Source: Deltaproteobacteria bacterium
GTDB lineage: Bacteria; Myxococcota_A; Polyangia; Haliangiales; Haliangiaceae
Reading direction: 5' to 3'
DNA: 64,000 nt
Assembly: GCA_020630875.1 (NCBI GenBank)
Contig: JAHDIH010000004.1
Span: 243,400-307,399 of the forward strand
The position numbers and the translations under genes were made by a program. Shown piece by piece: positions 27,023 through 38,000 of this stretch. Positions within the stretch are counted from its first letter, which is position 1. Every line of letters starts with the position of its first letter. The notes beneath the pieces were generated by a model. It saw only the letters and a program-made list of their open reading frames with translations. It was not told the origin of the DNA and made no database searches.

Positions 27023-30000
27023 TTAGCTCGGCCACTCCTCGGCTTCCGATTCAGCGTCCCCGACTGCAACTCCTTCGCTCATGATTGAGCGAACCCATAC
27101 AAAATGCTTCGATTGCGCATCCCAATCTGTGAGCAATTGCTTGGCGCGCTTGCTGCCGGTTTCTTTTACAAAGTCTGTGACTACCTTAAACAAATCATCG
27201 CTTCTAGAAGCTGGAACGTCTTTCCACACTACTGCATCTTTATTTAGCTTTTCTTTGAGTTGATTGTTTGGGTCAAAAACCGCCAACTCTCCGCCAGTAA
27301 GTCCTGAACCGAATGCATGACCTACCGAACCAAGGACAACCCCTATTCCTCCCGTCATGTACTCGAAAGCGTACTTACCAACGCCTTCGGCCACAAGTAG
27401 CGCGCCTGAGTTTCTAACGCCAAATCTCTGCCCTGCACGACCGGCAACGTATAGCTTTCCTCCCGTTGCACCGTAGGCGGCCGCGTTTCCGATCAGATGA
27501 GGGACATCTTCATCGTGCCGACCTTTTGGTTGCGTAATTACAATTTGCGCGCCCTCACTCATCACTTCTCCGACGACATCATTAGCGTAACCTTCTAACC
27601 TTAGTGACATACCAGCTCGTGCGGCAAATCCAAAACCTTGTCCCGCCATGCCTTTGGCGCTGATTCGAATGGGGCTGTCGGCCGGACGGGTAACCGTTCC
27701 TTTTGAGAGCTGCCCTGCCAACGTCGCTCCCACCGCGTGATTGGAGTGTCCAAGCTCACCAAGATCAATGTCAATGTCGGACTCGGAAAGAGTTTTAGCA
27801 GCCTTTACAATCTTTTCATTCGTAGGAGAGGTAGAACGTTGCGCAAACCTTTCGGGTCCATGGGCCGGTCGAGTTGCATCGCTGCGTGGGTCCAGCAATA
27901 TTTCTGAAAGGTCAATACTGTCCCAGCGGGGATTTCCCGTGGTTATTTGTTTTACCAAGTCCACGCGACCAACAAGCTGCCTCGGGTGGGTAAGCCCTGT
28001 ATCGGCGAGTATCCGGCGAGTGTGTTCCGCAACACTTAGCAAGTACCGTCGAACGCCTTCCCTCGCTTCCATGTAGCGTTGATCGATCGCGGTTTTCTTT
28101 AATTCATCATTGTGACGTGTCATAAAGCGCTGAAACACTTTGCTTTGATCATGAGTGGTCAATCCCACAGGACAGTTTCCGGCATTGCACCCACGGCAAA
28201 ACACACAGTTTTCTGCCACCAGTAGCGCCGTTCCAAAGCCAACCATGTCGGCACCAAGTGCCAAGATCAGTGCAACGTCTACTCCATATTTGACGCCTCC
28301 GTCCGCTACAATTTTTATGCGTTCCCTGATCCCATTGATCACAAGTGCTTGATGCGCTTCTGACAGTCCTCGCTCAAGTGGTAGTCCCGCATGGAAAATG
28401 GATCCCGATGCCGCTGCTCCCGTCCCGCCGGTACTTCCACTAATTGTAATAGTATCCGCCCCTGCTTTAGCGACGCCGACAACTATGGTTCCGAGGTCGG
28501 TGACGGCCGGAACTTTGACGCCGATACTTGCGTCAGGATTTACTTCACGTAAGTGTCGAATCAACTGGGCAAGGTCTTCTATAGAGTAAATGTCGTGGTG
28601 AGGCGGTGGTGAGATCAGATCGATTCCCGTTCTCGTTTTGCGAATCGCGGCAATTTCTGCGGTGACTTTATGCCCAGGCAAGTGCCCGCCTTCTCCAGGT
28701 TTGGCGCCCTGACCTATTTTTATCTGCAGCTCATCAGCTCCGACCAGATACGTAGCATCAACCCCAAAGCGACCGCTGGCGACTTGCCTCACGCGATTTC
28801 GATCTTCTTCCCACTCGCCACCAGGATTGCGTCGCTCATCCTCGCCACCTTCGCCTGAGTTAGACATAGCTCCAAAGGAATTGAATGCGGATGCGATAGC
28901 TCGATGAGCAGTTGCCTGCATGGCACCATGGCTCATGGCTGCGCCGCGAAAACAGCTGCGGATGACATCCTGCGATGCCACAACTCTATCTAGCGGTAGT
29001 GGTTTTTCGGCGGGGGTCAATCGCAGCAGGTCACGAAGGTAAACAGGTGGAGTCTCATCCAAAAGTTTTACCATTTTTGCATAGTCCCCTTTGTCATCCG
29101 CATTCCTTGCCACCATTTGCAACGCATTGGTGACTTCTTTGCGATAGACCGATACGTTTTTGTTCTTTGCTAACTTCTCATCGTCTTTGCCCCTCGCAAG
29201 AACGTCTGCATAGATATCGTTCATGGTAATTCCACCAACGAGCGCCGTAGTTCCGGGGAGGTAGTAATCTACTACTTGAGGGGATATCCCTACTGCTTCA
29301 AAGAGAGAAGAACCTCTGTAGCCGAAGATGGAAGGAATTCCCATCTTTGACATGATCCGCCGCAAAGATCCCACAAGCGCCTTTAGAAGGTTTTCACGTG
29401 CCACTTCCGGCGCCAGCTTCGGTGTGCTTTGCGCAAGTTCGAACATGGCATAGGGATTTACTGCAGTCGCTCCGTAAGCAATTAGAACCGCTAAATCATG
29501 TCCTTCATGAACCTCTGCTGTTTCAATTACCAAACTGCAACTACGTCGCAAGGAATTTTGTGTGCCTGATAGATGTCGATGGATCGCACTTGCGGCAAGT
29601 AAAATTGGTAGAGGGTAACGCCCCTCTCCTTCTCCTGCTGCCGCGCGATCGGAGAGAATAAGTATTGTTGCCACGCCGCTTGCAACGACTTCTTCTGATT
29701 CGACAATAAGTTCTTGGATTCTATCGCTGATTACTTCCGGATCTCCGTTGTCCGTAAAAGTGGCATCAAGCACGTAGCTTTTTAACTCAGCGTTTCGTTC
29801 CGACTTAATCGCCGTAACATCTTCATTGGAAAGAATGGGATGGGGTAGTTTGTATTGCCTGCTTACCCTATATGTTCCGTCTGCGTGGAGCCGAGGTGAG
29901 CTACCAATAAATACCGTAAGGTCCATCGCCTCTCCCTCTCGAAGGGGATCAATAGCTGGGTTCGTTACCACTGCAACGATCTGACTCAAAAAACTATAGA

Positions 30001-31480
30001 GGCGAGAATTGTTTTCGCTAAAAATGGCAAGAGGTCGGTCGTTCCCCATTGAGTGAACCGGCTCCTTTCCGTTCTTACACATCTTTCGTAGCGTCTGAAC
30101 TTTCTCTCGAGTCCAGCCAAATCGGTTCTGCGCCCTAACGGACAACTCGTCACTTTCCTTGGCCGCTTGGCTGGCCAGAAGCTCCGTCGTGGAAAGGTCG
30201 CCAAAGCGTAACTCTTGATTCGCTCTACTAAAGATCCAATCTGTAGAATCTTCAGGAAGTACAAGTTCTCCACTAGCTAGGTCTGCAATCAGCATCGCAC
30301 CAGGTTCCAATTGCCCGTCGCGTTCAATCTCTTCCGGCAAGCAAGGTACAGCGCCAATTTCGCTTGAAATTACTATTCGTCCGCTTTTTTGCTTTATCCA
30401 ACGCAAAGGTCGCAGTCCCATTCGATCAAGCATGCCTACCAGCTGCTTTCCATCGGTAGCAATCAGTGCTGCCGGACCTTCCCAAGCGCCAAGGGTTTCC
30501 ATCACTCGCTGACTCGCTTCATAAAATCGCATCTTGCGCGGATCACTTTCTTCTTCGCGCCAAGAGGGAGGAAGCATCCGTCTCATCGCTTCCGCAAGGC
30601 CATTGGCTTGCGACGATGCGATTAACTCAACCGTGCGATCTAGCTGCGCGGAATCGCTTCCTCGTGGTGCGAGCACCTTTTGCGCCCCAAGAGATGACTG
30701 GACATCCCGAACGGCACGAGTGTTCGCGCGAATCGTGTTAATTTCTCCATTATGTGCGAGAAGTCGGAAAGGTTGAGCCAAGTGCCAATTAGAAAAAGTG
30801 TTGGTAGAAAATCGCCGATGGCCAAGAACAACACGTGTTTTTAACTCGCCGGTTGAAAAATCCTCGTAAAATTTCGCCAGTTGGTCGCCAGTCGCTAACG
30901 CTTTATAGACGGTGGTATGCGCTGCGAGTGAAGGTAAACGAACTTCCGGCATAGTGTCTTCCACATGACGTCTTACGAATGCCAAAATCTCTGGTAGTTG
31001 AGATTCTAATCGGTGGCCTCTACCGATCAATATCTGATAAATCTGCGGCAAGTCTTCCCGTGCTTTTGTGCCAAGCACTTGTGGATTCACTGCGACCTTT
31101 CGCCACCCAAGAGGTTTTAGACCTTGCCGACGGAGCACCAGATCCACTTCTCGCTGCAATTGCTTGACGTTTCGCTCGCCCCTTAGAAGGTACGCACAAC
31201 CGACAATAAGGAGTTCTCCTTCTTCAAGACGCATGCCGCTGGTAATGAAGCGATCAAAGAAGCTTCGTTCAGGACGCAAAAGAATCCCGGCACCGTCTCC
31301 CGTTTCCTCGATACAGCCACCGCGGTGCTCCATACAAGCGATCGCAGAAAGAGCTAAATCAACGAGTTCGCTGCTTGCGGAGTTGTTAAGTTCTGCAATA
31401 GCCACGATACCGCAAGCGTCCTTACCAGGTTGCTTTAGTCTCTCGAGACCACTTGTTACTTCAGGAAGTTCGACAGACAT
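27023..31480 (-). CDS. gltB: Glutamate synthase large subunit
   Basis: 1485 residues. The large subunit of glutamate synthase makes glutamate from glutamine and 2-oxoglutarate. A short N-terminal propeptide precedes the catalytic Cys in GKDACGIVAIAEL (residue about 23). The glutaminase domain, the central domain, the FMN domain (GSTGGTGAAASGSIFHAGLPLE) and the [3Fe-4S] motif CVFCRGCNAGNC (about 1095-1106) are all present, as is the C-terminal GXG domain (GGKLYVAGRAGQRFGVRNSGALLVAEG). The small subunit gltD is not adjacent, so either it is encoded elsewhere or a ferredoxin donor is used. Confidence 0.96.
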   Translation of the reverse strand: MSVELPEVTSGLERLKQPGKDACGIVAIAELNNSASSELVDLALSAIACMEHRGGCIEETGDGAGILLRPERSFFDRFITSGMRLEEGELLIVGCAYLLRGERNVKQLQREVDLVLRRQGLKPLGWRKVAVNPQVLGTKAREDLPQIYQILIGRGHRLESQLPEILAFVRRHVEDTMPEVRLPSLAAHTTVYKALATGDQLAKFYEDFSTGELKTRVVLGHRRFSTNTFSNWHLAQPFRLLAHNGEINTIRANTRAVRDVQSSLGAQKVLAPRGSDSAQLDRTVELIASSQANGLAEAMRRMLPPSWREEESDPRKMRFYEASQRVMETLGAWEGPAALIATDGKQLVGMLDRMGLRPLRWIKQKSGRIVISSEIGAVPCLPEEIERDGQLEPGAMLIADLASGELVLPEDSTDWIFSRANQELRFGDLSTTELLASQAAKESDELSVRAQNRFGWTREKVQTLRKMCKNGKEPVHSMGNDRPLAIFSENNSRLYSFLSQIVAVVTNPAIDPLREGEAMDLTVFIGSSPRLHADGTYRVSRQYKLPHPILSNEDVTAIKSERNAELKSYVLDATFTDNGDPEVISDRIQELIVESEEVVASGVATILILSDRAAAGEGEGRYPLPILLAASAIHRHLSGTQNSLRRSCSLVIETAEVHEGHDLAVLIAYGATAVNPYAMFELAQSTPKLAPEVARENLLKALVGSLRRIMSKMGIPSIFGYRGSSLFEAVGISPQVVDYYLPGTTALVGGITMNDIYADVLARGKDDEKLAKNKNVSVYRKEVTNALQMVARNADDKGDYAKMVKLLDETPPVYLRDLLRLTPAEKPLPLDRVVASQDVIRSCFRGAAMSHGAMQATAHRAIASAFNSFGAMSNSGEGGEDERRNPGGEWEEDRNRVRQVASGRFGVDATYLVGADELQIKIGQGAKPGEGGHLPGHKVTAEIAAIRKTRTGIDLISPPPHHDIYSIEDLAQLIRHLREVNPDASIGVKVPAVTDLGTIVVGVAKAGADTITISGSTGGTGAAASGSIFHAGLPLERGLSEAHQALVINGIRERIKIVADGGVKYGVDVALILALGADMVGFGTALLVAENCVFCRGCNAGNCPVGLTTHDQSKVFQRFMTRHNDELKKTAIDQRYMEAREGVRRYLLSVAEHTRRILADTGLTHPRQLVGRVDLVKQITTGNPRWDSIDLSEILLDPRSDATRPAHGPERFAQRSTSPTNEKIVKAAKTLSESDIDIDLGELGHSNHAVGATLAGQLSKGTVTRPADSPIRISAKGMAGQGFGFAARAGMSLRLEGYANDVVGEVMSEGAQIVITQPKGRHDEDVPHLIGNAAAYGATGGKLYVAGRAGQRFGVRNSGALLVAEGVGKYAFEYMTGGIGVVLGSVGHAFGSGLTGGELAVFDPNNQLKEKLNKDAVVWKDVPASRSDDLFKVVTDFVKETGSKRAKQLLTDWDAQSKHFVWVRSIMSEGVAVGDAESEAEEWPS

Positions 31481-31526
31481 AGCCCCACTCTAACGCATAA
31501 AACGCGCCGCGTCATTTGTCTCGGTA

Positions 31527-31928
31527 TTACAATGCTTCCATCAGTTGCGCTAACGACCGCAATGGTTTGTTACTAAGTACATCGGCAATTGTATCTTCAA
31601 TCACACTACGCCCGTCTTTCACTAAAATCTTGCCTTGTCTTGTTAATACCGCGTGAGCTTGCCGCGCATCGCGCTGCCCCTTCACAGTTTTAACGTATCC
31701 TAGTTTCTCCAGTGGTTTCAATGCGCGCGTTACTCCGGAGGGAGTGAGACCCACCAAAGATGCCAAGTCCACTCGAGTGAGCGAGCCGGAGTTACTTTCT
31801 TGGATGGTGGCAAGCAGCCTAAACTCACTAAAACTTACGCCCTTTACATTAGAAAGAGCACCATCAAGCCGTTGCTCAAGCCGTTTGGCTCCATAGAGAA
31901 AATCGAATGCAATTGAATGACTTGACAT
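31527..31928 (-). CDS. MarR family transcriptional regulator
   Basis: 133 residues with the MarR winged helix: SLTRVDLASLVGLTPSGVTRALKPLEKLGYV followed by the wing KGQRDARQAHAVLT. Flanking helices form the dimer. It sits 46 bp downstream of gltB on the same strand order, but has its own promoter with an inverted repeat in the spacer, so it is probably autoregulated. The ligand is unknown. Confidence 0.9.
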   Translation of the reverse strand: MSSHSIAFDFLYGAKRLEQRLDGALSNVKGVSFSEFRLLATIQESNSGSLTRVDLASLVGLTPSGVTRALKPLEKLGYVKTVKGQRDARQAHAVLTRQGKILVKDGRSVIEDTIADVLSNKPLRSLAQLMEAL

Positions 31929-31964
31929 ACGTGCACTATACGTGACCAGTCACGCACCTGTCAA
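31929..31964 (-). promoter_or_regulatory. MarR promoter with operator in the spacer
   Basis: On the minus strand TTGACA (31964-31959) and TATAGT (31940-31935) are 18 bp apart. CGTGACCAGTCACG (31941-31954) is a perfect 6-2-6 inverted repeat in the spacer. The ATG is 6 nt after the -10, so transcription should begin at the start codon. Confidence 0.75.
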
Positions 31965-31986
31965 GCAATGCTTTTGGATGATTGCA

Positions 31987-32016
31987 AGAAAAAAGCCGTC
32001 TCCTAAGAGACGGCTT
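31987..32016 (-). terminator. Terminator of the giant Cys-repeat gene
   Basis: A perfect 10-bp stem (AAGCCGTCTC / GAGACGGCTT) with a 4-nt loop and a U-run on the minus strand, 22 bp after the stop. Confidence 0.85.
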
Positions 32017-32037
32017 CTAGCTCCATTGTCGGATACG

Positions 32038-35000
32038 CTATGCTACCAACCGATGCCTCCGCCTTCGAGTGGTGAAGGAGAAGAGCATTACGAGTGTAAA
32101 TACGAGCGTTGCTCCCCCGCTTGAACTTCCACAACCACCACCGGCAACTACTAATGTGGTGGTAGAGCCCGCGCCTCCAGTGTCGCAAATGCCATCTTGA
32201 TTGGCGTCCACTGCACAAATAGCTCCCACTTCAAGATTACAGGTTGAATCACAACCATCTCCTGATTGGCTATTGCCGTCATCACAGACCTCGCCCATGT
32301 CAACGTTGCCATCGCCACACGAGCTGCCAAGTATTACACTTCCTGCTCCCCCGGTATCGCAAACTCCATCCATTGGATTCGTATCCACATCGCAAATGTA
32401 ACCGGGCTCTAGAGAACAAGTAGCATCGCAACCATCTCCGTTGGCTGCATTGGCGTCGTCGCAAACCTCAGCTCCTGCAACGATTCCATCACCGCATACC
32501 GGTACCACACTTCCCGGCCCTGCCGTATCGCAAACGCCATCCATTGGATTCGCATCACTTGCGCATGCAAACCCACTTTCCAGACCGCACACGTCATCGC
32601 ACCCATCTCCATTGTTCTGATTTCCATCATCACAAATTTCATTGCCATCAACGACTCCGTTTCCGCATGTTAAGACTACCGAGCCAGCACCTGCGGTATC
32701 GCAAATGCCATCCATCGGGTTCGTATCATCTAAACATCCATAGCCTGGCTCGAGTGCACAGTTTGCCGTGCAACCATCTCCAGAAACAACGTTGGCGTCG
32801 TCGCAGACTTCATTGGCATCAATGATACCATTTCCGCAGGTCATCACTACCGTCCCTGGACCGCCAGTATCGCAGGTACCATCCATTGGATTCGAGTCAT
32901 CTGTGCAAACGTAACCTGGCTCCAGCAGACAGGTTGCATCGCAACCATCGCCTGCAGCCGTATTACCGTCGTCGCAGACTTCAGCGCCGATAACAATGGA
33001 ATCACCACAGACGGTAGCCACGCTACCGGCCCCTGCAGTGTCGCAGATTCCGTCCATTGGGTTGGTGTCGTCAAGGCATCCGTAACCAACTTCCAACCCG
33101 CAGTTCGCATCGCAGCCATCTCCGCCTGTGATGTTTCCGTCGTCGCAAACCTCACTTGCATCAATCATTCCGTTGCCGCACGTCATGGTTACGCTGCCGG
33201 CTCCTGCGGTGTCGCAGATTCCATCCATCGGCGTCGTGTCTTGCGTACATACGTAACCTGGCTCAAGTGCGCAGTTCGCATCGCAGCCGTCTCCGGAAGC
33301 AAGATTACTGTCATCGCAGATTTCGCTTGGGTCAATGACCCCGTTGCCGCACGTCATGGTCACCGTTCCAGCTCCCGCAGTGTCGCAGATTCCATCCGCT
33401 GGAGTCGTATCATCCACGCAGACGTATCCTGGCTCGAGCGCACAGTTCGCATCGCAACCATCACCAGTAGCGGTGTTTCCGTCGTCGCAGATTTCACTTG
33501 GGTCGATAGCACCATTACCACAAGTGTTCGTTACAGTCCCTGGTCCAGCCGTGTCGCAAATTCCATCCGCTGGAGTTGCATCATCCACGCAGACGTAGCC
33601 AGGCTCGAGTGCACAGTTCGCATCGCAACCATCTCCGGAAGCAATGTTGGCGTCGTCGCATACTTCGTTGGCATCAATCGTACCGTTACCACAAGTCATG
33701 ATTACGGTATTCGGACCACCCGTATCGCATATCCCATCTGCAGGGTTTGAGTCGTCTACGCAAACGTATCCAGGCTCAAGCATGCAGCTTACGTCGCAAC
33801 CGTCGCCGGCAGCGGTGTTCGCATCATCACAAACTTCAAGTCCTGCTACGACTCCGTCACCACAAACTGTGATAACGCTGCCGGCGCCTGTCGTATCACA
33901 AATACCATCCATTGCAACGTCAACATCGCAACTGTAACCTGCTTCGATTGCGCAAAGGTCACTGCAACCGTCCCCAGCTGTGGCGTTACCATCGTCGCAG
34001 AACTCTGCTCCCACAATAAGCAAGTCACCACATATTGGATTCACCGTACCTGGTCCCGCCGTATCGCAGACGCCATCCGCAGGAGTCGTATCTAGAACGC
34101 AGGCGAAACCTGTTTCAATCATGCAATTGGCATCACACCCATCGCCTGCGACTATGTTTCCATCGTCGCAGAATTCACTTGCGTCAATGGCGCCGTTTCC
34201 GCAGGTCATTGCTACGCTGCCGGCTCCGCCAGTATCGCAGATGCCATCCGCAGGCGTGGTGTCCTGAGTACATACGTATCCTGGCTCAAGCATACAGTTT
34301 GAATCGCAACCATCTGCGGATGCGGTATTGCCATCATCGCAAACCTCGGTACCGAGAACGATTCCATCACCGCAAACTATAATCACCGAACCAGCACCGC
34401 CAGTATCACAAATTCCATCTGCTGGAGCTATATCTACGTTACATCCGTATCCGGTTTCAAGAGTGCAATTGGCATCACAACCGTCACCAACAGTCAGGTT
34501 GCCATCATCGCAAGCTTCTCCCATATCAACGACACCATCGCCGCAGCTAAATACTACCGACCCTGGGCCAGAAGTATCGCAAACTCCGTCCACTGGCGTT
34601 GTATCTTGAGTACAGATGTATCCTGGCTCTAACTGACAGTTAGGATCGCAACCATCACCAGCGGCGATATTGCCATCGTCGCAGATTTCACCGCTATCAA
34701 CTGTGCTGTTTCCACAGGTCAACTCTACAGTTCCCGGCCCCGCGGTATCGCAGACGCCGTCATTTCCAGCATCAGTTACGCAGCTGTAGCCTGGCTCTAG
34801 CATGCACGACGCATCGCAACCATCACCGGTGGCGAGGTTGCCGTCGTCACAGATCTCTCCAGCATCAATCGCTGCGTTGCTGCAGATTAATTGTACCGTG
34901 CCAGCTCCTCCACTATCGCAAATTCCATCCGCCGGTGTGGTGTCCGTAACGCACTGATAGCCAGTTTCAAGTTGGCAGGTATCGCTGCATCCATCTGCTA

Positions 35001-38000
35001 GTGCCACGTTACCGTCGTCGCACACTTCGGTTCCTACGATTAAGCTGTCGCCACATATCGGAAGTACACTTCCCGCGCCACCTGTGTCGCAAGTTCCGTC
35101 GGCTGCTGTATCTACATCACACCCCCACCCTGCTTCTATGCCGCAAGCTGCATCGCAGCCATCGCCAGCCGCAGTGTTGCCGTCGTCGCAAACTTCCGTC
35201 GCTACCACAACACCATCTCCGCAATCGGGCACCACGCTTCCTGCGCCGGCGGTATCACAAATTCCATCCGCTGGTGTTGTATCAATGTCACAGGTGTATC
35301 CGGCCTCGAGAGCGCAAGCATCGTCGCAACCATCTCCGGCTATTATATTGCCATCGTCACAGACTTCTCCTGCGTCGATAATGCCATTACTGCAAATCAA
35401 TTGTACTGTTCCAGCTCCTCCTGTATCGCAGGTGCCATCCGCTGGAGTCGTATCGGTAACGCATTGATAACCAGTTTCCAATTGGCAGGTGTCGCTGCAA
35501 CCATCTGCTAGTGCCATGTTTCCATCATCGCAAACTTCACTGCCAACAATAAGGCTATCACCACATACTGGGAGTACACTTCCCGCGCCACCCGTGTCGC
35601 AAGTGCCATCGGCTGCAGTATCGACATCACAACCGTATCCGGCCTCGATAGCGCAGGCCGCATCGCAACCGTCGCCAGACGCCGTGTTACCGTCATCGCA
35701 AATCTCCGTAGCCACAACTAGACCGTCTCCGCAATCAGCAATGACACTTCCCGCTCCTGCCGTATCGCAGATTCCGTCTGCTGGCGCACTGTCTGTATCG
35801 CAAACGTATCCTGTCTCTAGCGCGCAACTTGCATCGCAACCATCACCCGCGACAACGTTGGCATCATCGCAGACTTCCCCTGCATCGATTACGCCATTGC
35901 TGCATATTAGTTGAACCGAACCGGCACCGGTAGTATCGCAAATGCCGTCAGCGGGGGCCGAATCCGCCACGCATTGGTAACCTGCTTCGAGCTGGCACGT
36001 CGCACTGCAACCATCGGCGGCCGACGTATTCCCATCATCACAAACCTCTGCAGCCACGATTATGCTGTCGCCGCATACAGGCGTCACACTGCCAGCTCCT
36101 CCCGTGTCGCAAACTGCATCTGCCGGCATGGTGTCGGTAACGCAACCGTATCCTGCTTCGAGCTGACAACTGCTGCTGCAACCATCACCATTCGCGGCGT
36201 TTCCATCATCGCAAACCTCTGTAGCGATAACCAAACCGTCTCCACAAATAGGAACGACACTTCCCGCGCCGGCGGTATCGCAAATGCCATCCGCTGATGC
36301 ATCAATATCGCATCCGTAACCTGCTTCGACACTACAACTTGCATCGCAACCATCGCCGGCGGCTGCGTTTCCATCGTCACAAACTTCGCCCATGTCGAGA
36401 GCTCCGTTCCCGCATTGCAACGAGACCGACCCTGCGCCGGTGGTATCGCAAATACCATCCGCGGGTGCCGTGTCGACCGTGCATTCGTATCCCGCTTCAA
36501 GTTGGCATAGATCGCTGCAACCGTCTCCGGAATTCGCATTGCCATCGTCGCAGACTTCATTACCAACGATGATCGAGTCGCCGCAAAGGGGAACCACACT
36601 ACCGGCTCCACCAGAATCGCACGTGCCATCTGCCGTCGCATCAACGTCGCAAGTGTAACCGGCTTCTAATGCACAAGTGTCGCTACAACCATCACCATTG
36701 GCAGCGTTGCCGTCGTCGCAGATTTCTGCCCCGAATACGATTCCATCGCCGCAAATTGACTTGCTATGAGTCGCTGCAATTGCAGGGCCACAACTCAGCG
36801 GTGCCGCAGGATTCGAACACGCACTCAAAGACGCTTCGTTCAATAGTCCTCCGCTCGTAGGAGCCGTATTAAGCGTGACTGAAAATTCCAAAACGACTGA
36901 ATCGCCGGGTGGCAAGTTCGTAGAGTAAGTTAGCACTCCACCAGAAATAAACGTGTCCGGAGCGACGAGACCATCGATAGTCAAAGTCCCAGCGTCAAAA
37001 CTCACATCACTTGGTAGTTGGTCAACAACCGTAACCTGCTCAGGCCCCGGTTCGTTGTTCTCTACTTCGATCATGTATGTATAGGAGTCGCCAACTACCA
37101 ACGATGTCGGCTCAGGATTCATAGCTTTGGTTCCCGCTATGTCTTTGACCTTAAAAGAAGCAGATGCAATCCCGAGAGAGTCTGCGCCCGCTGCGGTCGT
37201 TTCGGCTGAGTTATCAATTACCGTTCCCGCGGCCAGTCCAGCTGTGGCTACCGTCCAGTAGCTTATTTCACCTTGGTCAGCGCCTCCGTTGGGATTGCCA
37301 TCGAATGCAGCAATTGTTGCGATCGTTGCTCCAAAGGTTCCACCGGTACCGTCAGCATTTTGTCCCGAAGGCGTGCAGCCAGCGCTCGCGCAAGTTTGAC
37401 CTGCAAGGAGAGCTCCGTCTAACGAGTCGAACGTAACTTCCGCGGGGAGCACATCTGCAATATCCGCGTTGTTGACCACGGTTCCTGAGCGATTAAAGTA
37501 TTGAATCGTCCACTTAACATAACCAGGACGAGCCGGATCAATTTCACCGGTCTTCTTGGTTTCTAGTACGGGGGTGGCACTGACTAGTGTCTCCACCACG
37601 TTGGTAGCCACGGGTGGAATCAAAGGACCTGTTCCACTACCTAAAGAGGGATGTGCTCCACCGTAACTTTTGTTCGCTACCATTTCGCCGTTCGGCACAA
37701 GGGCGTCAATGATAACTTTCAACCCAAAGTTTTCCACTTGTCCACTGGTCCATGGTGAACCAACTCCGGGACGCATTCTAATGCAGTTGGACGCGGCGGC
37801 GACATCTTGCCCCGACATGTGAGTATATCCGGTTTCGTCTGAAGCGATGAGTCCACCAGGAATTGGTACCCAACTAGCCCCGACTGGGTCAGCCGCACAG
37901 TTTGCGGTGACAGACTCTTCTAAAATCGCATTGGGATCGTTGGTGTAGACTTTACCGTAGGTTGGCTGGATGGTGCCACCGTTGAGTCCTGCCTTTGGCA

